Positions 17,849 to 27,317 of a stretch of DNA of 64,000 bases are shown piece after piece. Made by a program: the position numbers and the translations under genes. Origin of the DNA: Chryseobacterium lactis (GTDB lineage: Bacteria > Bacteroidota > Bacteroidia > Flavobacteriales > Weeksellaceae); assembly GCF_003815875.1 (NCBI RefSeq), contig NZ_CP033924.1, forward strand, positions 4,278,001-4,342,000, written 5' to 3'. The notes under the pieces are model-generated. The model was not told where the DNA came from. It ran no database searches and worked only from the letters and a program-made list of their open reading frames with translations. The first letter of the stretch is position 1; every line of letters starts with the position of its first letter.

Positions 17849-19255
17849 TCAGTGATTATATAAAGCTATGTATTTTTCAGCAGATTTCTCCCATGCAAAA
17901 TCAAAATTCATATTGGCATAGATAAGGTCTTTCATTGCTCCTTTCTGATTATAAATCGCGATGGCTCTGTTCATGGCATGAACAATATCATCTACTCCCG
18001 GATAGGTAAAATTCAATCCTGCTCCTCCGGTTGAAATATCTTCTACAGTATCCCTGAGTCCCCCGGTAAATCTCACCACAGGAACAGTACCATATCTCAT
18101 AGAATACATCTGATTCAATCCGCAGGGCTCTACTCTCGATGGCATTAAAAGAAAGTCTGCAGATGCATAGATTTTATGTGAAAGATGTTCTTTATAGCCC
18201 AGATCCAATGCAAAATTGGTGTAAGTATAATCATATTCTTTCAGTTTATTCTCAATGTATGAATTTCCTGAACCCAGGATCATGATATTTAAAGCACCAT
18301 AACTCTGCTTAATACTTTTCCAGACCACATCCGGCAAAAGATCAGCTCCTTTTTCCGTAGCAAATCTTCCTATAAAAGCAAATAACGGAAGTTCCGGTTT
18401 TAAACCATATTCTTTACAAAGTTTTTCTTTGTTCTTTTTCTTTTGGGCAACGGCATTTTTAATATTAAAATTAAAATCCAGCATCGGATCTGTCTCGGGA
18501 TTCCAAACTTCGGTATCAATACCGTTGATAATTCCGTACGCTTTTCCGAATTCCTGCCGTACCAGACTTTCCAGTCCGCGGAAACTTATAAAAAGTTCTT
18601 CAAGATAGCCTTCTGACACAGTGGTAAAGGCATCAGCACATTTAATCATACTTGCCAGAGGATTGATAAACCCGTTCCAGTCCAATAATCCCCATTTATA
18701 AGCATCAAAAGAAGGTAAATAATTCGCCATATTCCAGCTCATCATTCCCTGATATTCTCCGTTATGGATGGTTCCTATCGTTTTCACTCCTTTCAGAAAT
18801 TCAAATTCCGGACAGTGTGCTACCATAAAAGGTACCAACCCGGTATGATAATCATGACAATGTAAAACATCCGGTCGGATTTCCATAGCTGTCAGCCAAT
18901 GTAATATCCCTTGCTGAAAAGCCAAAAACTGAAAACTTTCATCCTGATACCCGTATGGATTGTCACGATCAAGCAGTCCGGGAATTTTCACCATGAACAA
19001 TTCAAAGCCCAGCGTGTTCGTTTTTTCTTTGAAAACCTGAATCTGCAGCATATTCGATCCCTGGTGAATAAATCCGTCAAAAACGATATCAAATTCATGC
19101 TCATAGACAAACGGTTTATTATACCACGGCATTACCACCTTGGCATCTATTCCTTTTATTTTATTCTGATATTTGGGCAATGCTCCCACAACATCTGCCA
19201 GGCCACCTACTTTTGCTATCGGATAACATTCTGTACTTAAATGATAAATAACCAT
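17849..19255 (-). CDS. glgA: Glycogen synthase, ADP-glucose type (GT5)
   Basis: 468 residues, the normal length. The ADP-glucose-binding loop KVGGLADVVGALPKY is at about residues 16-30. HCHDYHTGLVPF, TIHNGEYQG and the C-terminal catalytic SRVEPCGLNQMYSMRYG motif with GGLRDTVED follow. It elongates alpha-1,4-glucan from ADP-glucose in the cytoplasm. Four bp separate it from glgB upstream and 1 bp from the lipoprotein gene downstream, so it is tightly coupled in the operon. Confidence 0.96.
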   Translation of the reverse strand: MVIYHLSTECYPIAKVGGLADVVGALPKYQNKIKGIDAKVVMPWYNKPFVYEHEFDIVFDGFIHQGSNMLQIQVFKEKTNTLGFELFMVKIPGLLDRDNPYGYQDESFQFLAFQQGILHWLTAMEIRPDVLHCHDYHTGLVPFMVAHCPEFEFLKGVKTIGTIHNGEYQGMMSWNMANYLPSFDAYKWGLLDWNGFINPLASMIKCADAFTTVSEGYLEELFISFRGLESLVRQEFGKAYGIINGIDTEVWNPETDPMLDFNFNIKNAVAQKKKNKEKLCKEYGLKPELPLFAFIGRFATEKGADLLPDVVWKSIKQSYGALNIMILGSGNSYIENKLKEYDYTYTNFALDLGYKEHLSHKIYASADFLLMPSRVEPCGLNQMYSMRYGTVPVVRFTGGLRDTVEDISTGGAGLNFTYPGVDDIVHAMNRAIAIYNQKGAMKDLIYANMNFDFAWEKSAEKYIALYNH

Positions 19256-19259
19256 CCTC

Positions 19260-21206
19260 TTATCTTCTGTGTTTAATTCTGTGTAATTTATACTTTTTAT
19301 CTTTCTTCTGTCTTAAAATAATTCCTGCCAACGGAGGTAATTTTAACGTTATTGACTTCTGATGTTCCATCCAGTCTTCGTATTTTTCATCCAGTATTTC
19401 AGATTCCACTCCACTGCCACCGTACTGCTCATCATCGGAATTAAAAATAACTTCCCAATGCGTTCCTGTAGGGATGCCAATTTTATAATCCATTACTTTT
19501 GGAGCCAGATTCAAAACAATCATTAAAACATCATCCCTTCTTTTTCCTTTCCTTGCATATACATAGACTGAGTTTTCAAGATCATCTGCTTCCACCCATT
19601 CAAAACCGCTTTTATCAAACTGATTTTCATACAGAGCAGTTTCAGTCGTATACATATGATTCAGTTCTTTTACAAGCTGCTGTAATCCTTTATGAACGGG
19701 ATATTTCAGCAGGTGCCAATCTAAACTTTGAGTAAAATTCCATTCACTGGTCTGTCCGAATTCATCTCCCATGAAAAGCAATTTGGCACCGGGATGGGTA
19801 AACATATAGACATACAAGGTACGAAGATTGGCGAACTTTTGCCATTCATCACCCTTCATTTTATAAATTAAACTTGCTTTACCATGTACAACTTCGTCGT
19901 GTGACAAAGGCATCATATAATTTTCATTATACATATACATGGAAGCAAACGTCAGTTTATGATGATGAAATTTTCTATTGGCAAAATCTTCTTTAAAATA
20001 ATCCAGTGTGTCATGCATCCATCCCATCATCCATTTCATTCCAAAACCTACCCCTCCGTCATGAACAGGTTTCGTAAGCATCGGAAAATCTGAGCTCTCC
20101 TCGGCTATCGTTATAATACTGTTTCCAAATTCTTTGTATACAGCTGTATTAAATTCCTGTAAAAAGGCCTTGGCCTCAAGATTTACGTTTTCACCATATA
20201 TATTAGGCTCCCACTCTCCTTCATTCCTGGAATAATCCAGATGAAGCATTGATGTTACCGCATCTACCCGCAATCCGTCAGCATGATAACGGTCGAGCCA
20301 GAACATGGCATTGGAAATAAGGAAAGACTTCACTTCATTCCTTCCATAATTAAAGATATGCGATTTCCAATCCGGATGAAATCCCTTTCTCGGATCTTCG
20401 TGCTCATACAGGTGTGAACCGTCAAAAAGATAAAGTCCGTTAGCATCTCCCGGAAAGTGCGAAGGCACCCAGTCGAGCAGGACTCCAATATTATTTTTAT
20501 GCAGCTCATCAATCAAATACATCAAATCCTGTGGAGCACCAAAACGTGAAGTCGCTGCATAAAAGCCTGTAATCTGATATCCCCAGCTGGGATCGTAAGG
20601 ATATTCCATAATGGGCATGAATTCTACATGAGTAAAGCCCATTTCTTTTACATAAGGAACCAGTTTTGTTGCAATATCCCGGTAATTTAGAAACTTATCT
20701 GGATTTTTGTCGTCTCTTACCCAGGAACCAAGATGTAATTCGTACACTGAAATAGGGGCTTCCAGACTATTTTTTTGCCATCGGCTTTCCATCCAATCCT
20801 GATCATTCCATTCATACCAGGTAGTTGAAACCAATGATGCTGCCTGGATATTCTGCTCCCAGCTTAGTGCATAAGGATCACTTTTTTCCAGGATTTCACC
20901 TCTTGCAGTCTCGACAGCATATTTATATAATGTTCCCCAGGGCAGTTCTTCCACAAATCCTTCCCAGATTCCTGATCCATCCCATCTTGGGAACAGAATA
21001 TGATCTTTATGATTCCAGTTATTAAAATTTCCAATCACGGAAACCTTTCTGGCATTGGGTGCCCAGACTGAAAAATATACTCCTTTCTTTCCATCTTTCT
21101 CTACAGAATGTGCTCCAAATTTACCATATAGCTTATAATGCCTTCCTTCTTTAAAAAGGTAGACATCTTGATCAGTGAAAAGCGTATAGGTTTTAACAGA
21201 ATTCAT
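19260..21206 (-). CDS. glgB: 1,4-alpha-glucan branching enzyme (GH13)
   Basis: 648 residues from the ATG at 21206 (a TTG codon just before it is unlikely to be used). An N-terminal CBM48 (VSVIGNFNNWNHKDH) leads into the GH13 barrel with DWVPSHFPGDANGL, the nucleophile Asp in DGLRVDAVTSMLHLDY, the acid Glu in IAEESSDFP and LSHDEVVHGK. The C-terminal beta domain ends in LPPLAGIIL. It introduces alpha-1,6 branches. It is the promoter-proximal gene of the glycogen operon and divergent from the CBM48-esterase gene. Confidence 0.96.
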   Translation of the reverse strand: MNSVKTYTLFTDQDVYLFKEGRHYKLYGKFGAHSVEKDGKKGVYFSVWAPNARKVSVIGNFNNWNHKDHILFPRWDGSGIWEGFVEELPWGTLYKYAVETARGEILEKSDPYALSWEQNIQAASLVSTTWYEWNDQDWMESRWQKNSLEAPISVYELHLGSWVRDDKNPDKFLNYRDIATKLVPYVKEMGFTHVEFMPIMEYPYDPSWGYQITGFYAATSRFGAPQDLMYLIDELHKNNIGVLLDWVPSHFPGDANGLYLFDGSHLYEHEDPRKGFHPDWKSHIFNYGRNEVKSFLISNAMFWLDRYHADGLRVDAVTSMLHLDYSRNEGEWEPNIYGENVNLEAKAFLQEFNTAVYKEFGNSIITIAEESSDFPMLTKPVHDGGVGFGMKWMMGWMHDTLDYFKEDFANRKFHHHKLTFASMYMYNENYMMPLSHDEVVHGKASLIYKMKGDEWQKFANLRTLYVYMFTHPGAKLLFMGDEFGQTSEWNFTQSLDWHLLKYPVHKGLQQLVKELNHMYTTETALYENQFDKSGFEWVEADDLENSVYVYARKGKRRDDVLMIVLNLAPKVMDYKIGIPTGTHWEVIFNSDDEQYGGSGVESEILDEKYEDWMEHQKSITLKLPPLAGIILRQKKDKKYKLHRIKHRR

Positions 21207-21406
21207 CAAGATCAGATTGTATTTATATTTTCCCTGAAACTACGAAAAATACTGACAACAGCGGTTAATTATTCATCAAATAATTAACAAGTTAGTTTTC
21301 TTCTTTCGTCTATCTATCAAATATATCAATTTTTAAATCACTTTTTTATCATCTCAAAAACAATCTTTTTTATAAATTTAGCCATCTAATATATTAAACA
21401 CTTAGG

Positions 21407-22528
21407 ATGAGATTTGAACTTTATACCGAAGAAAAAGACGACAGACCGGTATTTATCACCGGAAATTTTAACAACTGGAACCCAAAAGATTACAACTATC
21501 AGCTAGTACAAACGGATTCTTGCAATTATTATATTGAAATTAAAGACGAGCCTCTTCCTGATGATATTGAGTATAAATTCACCAAAGGAGGTTGGGAAAA
21601 TGTAGAATTGGATCAATATGGAAACATCACTCCTAACCGAAAAATTAAAAAGGCTGCCGGAAAATCTTCCGATATTGTTGAAAAATGGAGGCTGAACTGG
21701 GGACCTTTTAAGAAAGAATTCTTTCCAATTGCAGAAGTAATTTCTGAAGAATTTTATATTCCACAGCTTGACCGACATCGTAAAGTCTGGGCTGTACTTC
21801 CCTATGATTATCATACTTCTGAAAAAAGTTATCCTGTTCTATATTTACAGGATGCACAGAATCTTTTTAATGAAGGAAGTGATTTCGGAAACTGGGAAAT
21901 AGATAAAAAGCTATCTATCCTCGCAGAATATGGGCGGGGTGATGTAATCGTCATTGCCATAGAACATGGAAGTCAGAATAGAATTAAGGAATATATTTTC
22001 GACAATGATAATATTGCGAACGGTTCAGAAGGAAAAAAATATATCCGTTTTATTACAGACACTTTAAAGCCTTTTGTGGATGAAAATTACCGCACCAAAA
22101 AAGATCGTGACAACACTGGAATCGGAGGAAGTTCCCTGGGAGCTCTTATCAGCATATATAGTGGATTTCTTTATCCTGAAGTCTACTCTAAATTGTTGAT
22201 TTTTTCTCCTTCTCTCTGGGTTGAACCAAATAATAATTTCCCAATGATGAACTTCCGGGTTCCTTTTAAAACAAAAATTTATTTATATGGCGGTGGGCAG
22301 GAAGGATCCAAAATGGTGAAAAGGATCCGTATTTTTGAAGAGTATTTAAAAAGATGGGAAAAAAAGAATCTTTTTGATTTTGAATTCAGAACCAGTATCA
22401 ATCCTGAAGGGACACACAGCGAATTTTACTGGTCACAGGAGTTCCCGAGAGCCATTGAATGGCTGTTTTATGATAATACAGAAAACCCTGTCGAAGTAAA
22501 ACCACAACAACAAAGCATTAAGAACTAA
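21407..22528 (+). CDS. CBM48-like domain fused to an esterase (alpha/beta hydrolase)
   Basis: 373 residues in two parts. Residues 1-90 form a CBM48/early-set domain (VFITGNFNNWNPKDY, closely like the glgB module). Residues about 100-350 are an esterase-D/enterochelin-esterase-like hydrolase: VLYLQDAQNLF, the nucleophile Ser243 in GGSSLGA and a late His in PEGTHSEFYW. The active site suggests ester hydrolysis; the glycan-binding module hints at a carbohydrate-bound ester. No signal peptide is seen, so it is probably cytoplasmic. It is divergent from glgB and 62 bp upstream of the aminopeptidase start chosen here. Confidence 0.85.
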   Translation: MRFELYTEEKDDRPVFITGNFNNWNPKDYNYQLVQTDSCNYYIEIKDEPLPDDIEYKFTKGGWENVELDQYGNITPNRKIKKAAGKSSDIVEKWRLNWGPFKKEFFPIAEVISEEFYIPQLDRHRKVWAVLPYDYHTSEKSYPVLYLQDAQNLFNEGSDFGNWEIDKKLSILAEYGRGDVIVIAIEHGSQNRIKEYIFDNDNIANGSEGKKYIRFITDTLKPFVDENYRTKKDRDNTGIGGSSLGALISIYSGFLYPEVYSKLLIFSPSLWVEPNNNFPMMNFRVPFKTKIYLYGGGQEGSKMVKRIRIFEEYLKRWEKKNLFDFEFRTSINPEGTHSEFYWSQEFPRAIEWLFYDNTENPVEVKPQQQSIKN

Positions 22529-22590
22529 AAAGTATGAAGTCGTCAGATAAAACCGACCGATGGCTTACAACTTGGAAAAATATATTTACT

Positions 22591-24006
22591 ATGAAATTAA
22601 TCAATAAAAAAAACAAAAATTACACTCAGGTTTTCCATGTATTCACAGAAGAAGAATGGACGAAATCAAATAAAAATTTTAACAAAAACATCGCTACCTT
22701 TTTTACAGGCAAGAAACATGAAGTCTTCATCAATGCCCATGAAGAAGGAATCACTTACTTTATTGGCCTTGGAAAATCGACTTTACAATCTTTCGAAATA
22801 CAACAGGTTGCCGTAAAGTTTTCGCAAAGTCAAAAGGAAAAATTACAAGCTGTTCCAACTTTGATGCTTGCAGATTTTATGAATGAAAAACAGTTTGAAG
22901 AATTCGTAAAAGGGCTTTTAATCGGAACATACAATTATCCTTTTGAAAAAACACATCCTTTCTGGAATACTAAGTTTGAGCTTCATTTCGAGAATTTAAG
23001 TCAGAAAAAATTAGATCATATTGGTCAGAAAGCTGAAGCATTAAGTAACGGACAGATTGCCTGTCAGGAATGGTTGAATAAACCTGCCAATCTTAAAAGG
23101 CCGGATACTTTCAGTTTATACCTTAAAACCCTGGCCAAAAAGCATGAATTAAAATACACGGTTTTTAACAGGAAGAAATGCGAGGAACTAGGTTTGGGAG
23201 CTTATCTTTCAGTGAATCAGGGAAGCGCCTATGATGCAGCATTTACTATTTTAGAATATAAAACCACTGTTAAAAATGCCAAAACTTTCGGTCTGGTCGG
23301 AAAATGTGTCTTGTTTGACACCGGAGGAATTTCCATCAAAAATTCAGCTAATCTCCATTATATGAAATCCGATATGGGCGGCGCTACAACTGTTCTGGGA
23401 ACATTGATCTATGCTGCTGAAATGGAACTTCCAGTTAATATTGTAGCAGTTCTTCCTATCACCGACAATGCCGTTTCGGAAAAAGCATTGCTTCCAAGTG
23501 ATGTTATCACCGCTTACAACGGAAAAACCATTGAGGTTATAGATACTGACGCAGAAGGAAGATTGATCCTTGCTGACGGACTGTCTTATCTTTCCAAAAA
23601 TTATAAAACAGATTTCATGATCGATCTGGCTACATTAACGGGAAGTTCAGTACGAATGTTCGGGGATACCTGCGGAGCCATGTTTTCCAATAATGAAGAA
23701 TTGAAAAATCTATTGATAAAAACAGGGGATCAGACCAACCAACGGCTATGGAATCTTCCCTTGTGGGATGTTTGGAATAATGACATTCAATCTGATGTAG
23801 CAGACCTTAAAAACATCTCCCTGAAACCTGTCGGAGACTGTATTATTGCCGCCAAATTTTTAGAGCAATTCATTGAAAATCACCCTAAGTGGGCGCATTT
23901 GGACATAGCCGGTGTCGCCTTCGGAAATGTAGGATATGCTAAAGAAAAAGCAGCAACTGGTTTTGGGGTTCAATTGCTCGCGGATTTAATTGAAAATTAT
24001 CATTAA
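22591..24006 (+). CDS. Leucyl aminopeptidase family (M17) peptidase
   Basis: 471 residues from the ATG at 22591; an in-frame ATG at 22534 would add 19 residues that look unlike the domain start. The M17 metal ligands are complete: Lys in LVGKC, Asp in LFDTGGISIK, Asp in KSDMGGA, and Asp/Glu in DTDAEGRLILADGL, the family signature. The catalytic Lys and Arg are present too. It should release N-terminal residues from peptides using two metal ions in the cytoplasm. It precedes the peptide-ligase gene cluster and could recycle its products (inference). Confidence 0.92.
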   Translation: MKLINKKNKNYTQVFHVFTEEEWTKSNKNFNKNIATFFTGKKHEVFINAHEEGITYFIGLGKSTLQSFEIQQVAVKFSQSQKEKLQAVPTLMLADFMNEKQFEEFVKGLLIGTYNYPFEKTHPFWNTKFELHFENLSQKKLDHIGQKAEALSNGQIACQEWLNKPANLKRPDTFSLYLKTLAKKHELKYTVFNRKKCEELGLGAYLSVNQGSAYDAAFTILEYKTTVKNAKTFGLVGKCVLFDTGGISIKNSANLHYMKSDMGGATTVLGTLIYAAEMELPVNIVAVLPITDNAVSEKALLPSDVITAYNGKTIEVIDTDAEGRLILADGLSYLSKNYKTDFMIDLATLTGSSVRMFGDTCGAMFSNNEELKNLLIKTGDQTNQRLWNLPLWDVWNNDIQSDVADLKNISLKPVGDCIIAAKFLEQFIENHPKWAHLDIAGVAFGNVGYAKEKAATGFGVQLLADLIENYH

Positions 24007-24042
24007 AAATTAGTTTATTACAAAAATTCTCTGTATACTTGA

Positions 24043-24130
24043 TTAGTGATTTTTCAAAAGCGCATCATATTCATAGTTTTGATAATAATCAAACAATAAA
24101 GAAATGCTTTTATTTTTGAAAAATCACTAA
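24043..24130. repeat. 88-bp hairpin element with perfect 17-bp arms
   Basis: TTAGTGATTTTTCAAAA at 24043-24059 is exactly complementary to 24114-24130. A second small hairpin (GTTTTGAT..ATCAAAC, about 24076-24094) sits in the loop. It lies between the M17 peptidase stop and the ATP-grasp start at 24148, only 17 bp before that ATG. It could be a terminator/attenuator or a small mobile palindrome; no transposase is nearby. Confidence 0.75.
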
Positions 24131-24147
24131 AACTTAAAAAACATTAT

Positions 24148-25362
24148 ATGGAGGAGAAAACTATTGTATGCATTTCGTGCTATTACAAAGGCTATGATTT
24201 CATGGATGAAATGAAAAAGCTTGGTAATAAAATAATCTTAGTAACATCAGAAAACCTTAAAGAAAAAAACTGGCCCTGGCACGCTATTGACGAAGTATTC
24301 TACATGCCGGAGCTAAAGCCGTCTGTCTGGAATCTGGAACATCTGATTCAAGGATTTTCACACTTAATGAAAACCAGAAAAGTGGATGCTGTAGTTGCCC
24401 TTGATGATTATGATGTGGAAAAAGCTGCTCTGATCAGGGAAACATTTCGTATTCCAGGGATGGGACAAACAACACACCGTTATTTCAGAGATAAACTGGC
24501 TATGCGCCAGAAGGCTAAAGATTCCGGGATCAATGTACCTGAGTTCACTGCTGTTTTCAATGATGATACCGTCAATGAATTTGCAGACAGAGTCCCGGCT
24601 CCATGGGTATTGAAACCCCGCTCGGAGGCATCAGCATCCGGTATTAAGAAGATTACTTCTAAAGAACAGCTTCATGAAGCATTAGATGTCCTTGGTGAAG
24701 AACGTCATCTCTTTTTGCTGGAAAGTTTTAAGCCCGGTGATGTATACCATGTAGACAGTCTTACTTTTAATAAAGAAATTGTGTTCACTTCCGCATCAAA
24801 ATACCTGGCTCCGCCGATGCAGGTTTCACATGAAGGAGGCGTATTCCGATCCAAAACATTGGGAAGATATTCTGAAGAGTTTAAAGCACTTGATGAGATC
24901 AATTCCAAAGTGCTTTCCAATTTTGGACTTATGAACGGCGCCACTCATACGGAGTTTATTCACGGAAAAGAGGATGGAAAATGGTATTTCCTTGAAACAT
25001 CATCAAGAGTGGGAGGCGCTCATATTCCTGACCTTGTAGAAGCTTCAAGCAGTATTAATATCTGGCGGGAATGGGCAAAAATTGAAGACGCCTTACTAAG
25101 AAACAAAACTTACACAGCTCTCCCTCCTACCGAATATTATTCAGGACTCATTGTAGCCTTAATCAAAGATAAAGAACCGGATTATAATAGTTTTGAATGT
25201 GAGGAAGTGGTAAAATTTCTTCCCATAGAGTACCATGTCGGAATTGTTTATAAATCCAGTGATGCCAATATCATCCAGGAAAGATTAGACGCCGCCGCTG
25301 AAAAGATCCATGCAGAAATGCTCAACATTTTGCCTCCCAAAAGCACTAAGCTGAGCAGCTAA
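24148..25362 (+). CDS. ATP-grasp domain ligase (first of the cluster)
   Basis: 404 residues. The N-terminal pre-ATP-grasp part ends in VVALDDYDVEKAALIRE; the ATP-grasp core then runs from GQTTHRYFRDKLAMRQKAKDSG, through APWVLKPRSEASASGIKKI (the nucleotide-binding Lys and loop), to the metal-binding end FLETSSRVGGAHIPDLVE with its Glu and Arg. This layout is that of carboxylate-amine ligases related to carbamoyl-phosphate synthetase/BacD-like enzymes. It should activate a carboxylate as acyl phosphate and join it to an amine. It is followed after 22 bp by an esterase gene. Substrates are unknown. Confidence 0.88.
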   Translation: MEEKTIVCISCYYKGYDFMDEMKKLGNKIILVTSENLKEKNWPWHAIDEVFYMPELKPSVWNLEHLIQGFSHLMKTRKVDAVVALDDYDVEKAALIRETFRIPGMGQTTHRYFRDKLAMRQKAKDSGINVPEFTAVFNDDTVNEFADRVPAPWVLKPRSEASASGIKKITSKEQLHEALDVLGEERHLFLLESFKPGDVYHVDSLTFNKEIVFTSASKYLAPPMQVSHEGGVFRSKTLGRYSEEFKALDEINSKVLSNFGLMNGATHTEFIHGKEDGKWYFLETSSRVGGAHIPDLVEASSSINIWREWAKIEDALLRNKTYTALPPTEYYSGLIVALIKDKEPDYNSFECEEVVKFLPIEYHVGIVYKSSDANIIQERLDAAAEKIHAEMLNILPPKSTKLSS

Positions 25363-25384
25363 ACATAACTTAAAGAAAAAATCA

Positions 25385-26098
25385 ATGCCTCATATAGAAC
25401 ATACAGATTATTATTCAAACATATTGGGAACAAGCCTTAAAGTGGAAGTAACCGGGCATTTTGGCCATCCCGTCATCATGTTTCCTACTTCCCAGGGACA
25501 ATATACCCAAAATCATGATTTCCACCTTAACGGAAGTATCAACTGGTTTGTAGAACAGGGAAAAGTAAAACTTTATAACATCCAAACCATCGATAGCTGG
25601 AGCTTTTATGATGATAAAATATCACCCCAGCAAAGGATAAGAAACTACGAAAGGTATGTGCAGTTTCTCATTAAAGAATTTGTACCATACATTCAAAAGC
25701 TGCATAAAACACATCGTGTCGCCGTTGCAGGAGCCAGCTTTGGAGGATATCATGCCGCCAACTTTGCTTTCAGGTTTCCGGATGTGGTTTCGCATTTGTT
25801 TTGTCTCTCCGGCGCTTTCAGTATAAGGAATTTTATGGACGGATATTCTGATGATCTGGTATACTACAATTGTCCCAGAGAATTTATAAGGAATGACGAA
25901 GCATGGAAGTACAAACATATGCATATTGTATTGAGTACTTCCGATCAGGATATATGCAGGGATAAAAACATTGAAATGGCAGAAATATTAAGAGTTAAAG
26001 GCATCGATTTCTGGTATGATGAAAGAAAATGGATCGGCCATGACTGGCCATTGTGGAGAATGGTATTTCCAACCTTTATAGGAGCTTATTTTTCTTAA
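25385..26098 (+). CDS. Esterase-like alpha/beta hydrolase
   Basis: 237 residues. The fold is that of an esterase-D/YbbA-like hydrolase: VIMFPTSQGQYTQNHDF in the first third, the nucleophile Ser118 in GASFGGYHAA and the catalytic His in IGHDWPLWR near the end. No signal peptide is seen. It sits 22 bp after the first ATP-grasp gene and ahead of the second, so a role in trimming, releasing or protecting the ligase product is plausible. The substrate class (ester, thioester or amide) cannot be decided. Confidence 0.85.
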   Translation: MPHIEHTDYYSNILGTSLKVEVTGHFGHPVIMFPTSQGQYTQNHDFHLNGSINWFVEQGKVKLYNIQTIDSWSFYDDKISPQQRIRNYERYVQFLIKEFVPYIQKLHKTHRVAVAGASFGGYHAANFAFRFPDVVSHLFCLSGAFSIRNFMDGYSDDLVYYNCPREFIRNDEAWKYKHMHIVLSTSDQDICRDKNIEMAEILRVKGIDFWYDERKWIGHDWPLWRMVFPTFIGAYFS

Positions 26099-26167
26099 AA
26101 AATTAAATTAAAAAAGAATTCAACTATAAAAAAATTTTTTGAAAAGGAAAGATTATCAACTTTGCCA

Positions 26168-26240
26168 GAATATCACAATTGAAGACGTGATATTCCTCTC
26201 CGCCGGAGGGGTGGCGAAAATTCAAAGAATTTTTGACGGG
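26168..26240. repeat. Palindromic intergenic repeat with three hairpins
   Basis: Three short inverted repeats follow each other: GAATATCAC/GTGATATTC (26168-26195), CTCC-GCC-GGAG (26198-26208) and AAAATTC-AAA-GAATTTT (26217-26233), then GACGGGGTGG. I recognise the GGGTGGCGAAAATTC..TTTTTGACGGGGTGGT pattern as a dispersed REP-like element of Flavobacteriia. It fills the gap between the esterase and the second ATP-grasp gene, so these two are probably not tightly coupled. Confidence 0.7.
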
Positions 26241-26331
26241 GTGGTTTAAATTTTAACCAAAAATCAATATTCACCCATTATTTAAAAAGGACAAAAAAGA
26301 AAAAAATATACACCTATTAAAAACAAAAATT

Positions 26332-27285
26332 ATGGCAAAAAAAGTAGGAATTCTATTTGGTATGGAAGATACGTTTCCCTGGGCATTTATAGACAAAGTA
26401 AATGAATTGGGAGGTGGAGAAATCATAGCTGAACCTGTAACGATTGATAAACTTGAACAAGGTGCAGATTATGGATATGCCGTTATCATTGACAGAATTT
26501 CACAGGATGTTCCTTTTTACAGAGCGTATCTGAAAAACGCAGCACTTAATGGCACTTATGTAATCAATAATCCCTTTTGGTGGAGTGCTGACGAAAAGTT
26601 TTTCAATAATGCCCTGATGATCAAACTGGGAATTCCGTTACCAAAAACTGTACTTCTACCCTCGCATGAAAGACCGACCAATACTTCGGAAACCTCATTC
26701 AGAAATCTGAAATTCCCCCATGACTGGGAATATATTTTTAATTATGTTGGATTTCCTGCTTACATGAAACCTCATGACGGAGGTGGATGGAAAAGCGTAT
26801 ACCGGGTAGAAAATCCGGATGATCTCTGGAATAAACTGGGAGAAACAGAACAATTGGTAATGATGGTACAGGAAGAAATTGTATTTGATGATTATTACAG
26901 AGTATATTGTCTTGGCAGAAAATATGTCCACATCATGCCTTATGAGCCGAGAAATGCTCCTCATTTAAGATATGCAACAACGCACCAAACTGAAGGTGCA
27001 GAGCTTGAAAAACTATTGAAAACCATTCATGATTATACCATTACAATGAATGAAGCATTGGGCTATGATTTCAATACGGTAGAATTTGCAGTAAGAGATG
27101 GGATTCCTTATGCCATTGACTTCTGTAATCCTGCTCCGGATGCAGATAAGAATTCTGTGGGTGAAGAAAATTTCGCATGGATTGTAGAACATGCCGCCAA
27201 ACTGGCCGTTGAAAAAGCAAAAGAATATGTTCCGGGAAAACCTAATATCACTTGGGGAACTTTCGTGAAAGATTCAATAAAATAA
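26332..27285 (+). CDS. ATP-grasp domain ligase (second of the cluster)
   Basis: 317 residues. The N-terminal lobe (VGILFGMEDTFPWAF) is followed by an ATP-grasp core: YVINNPFWWSADEKFFNNALM, then FPAYMKPHDGGGWKSVYRV with the ATP-binding Lys and Gly-rich loop, VMMVQEEI and the final DFNTVEFAVRDGIPYAIDFCNPAPDAD, carrying the acidic and Asn metal ligands. It resembles glutathione synthetase/RimK-type ligases in outline. A carboxylate-amine ligation is expected. It is directly followed by a GCS2-type ligase, which suggests that the two act in sequence on a small peptide. Confidence 0.88.
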   Translation: MAKKVGILFGMEDTFPWAFIDKVNELGGGEIIAEPVTIDKLEQGADYGYAVIIDRISQDVPFYRAYLKNAALNGTYVINNPFWWSADEKFFNNALMIKLGIPLPKTVLLPSHERPTNTSETSFRNLKFPHDWEYIFNYVGFPAYMKPHDGGGWKSVYRVENPDDLWNKLGETEQLVMMVQEEIVFDDYYRVYCLGRKYVHIMPYEPRNAPHLRYATTHQTEGAELEKLLKTIHDYTITMNEALGYDFNTVEFAVRDGIPYAIDFCNPAPDADKNSVGEENFAWIVEHAAKLAVEKAKEYVPGKPNITWGTFVKDSIK

Positions 27286-27317
27286 AGATTGAAAAAGAAA
27301 TAAAAAACACAAGGAAA

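Noticed and set aside
24043..24130. Insertion sequence
   Set aside because: Only 88 bp, no transposase and no visible target duplication; kept as a palindromic repeat.
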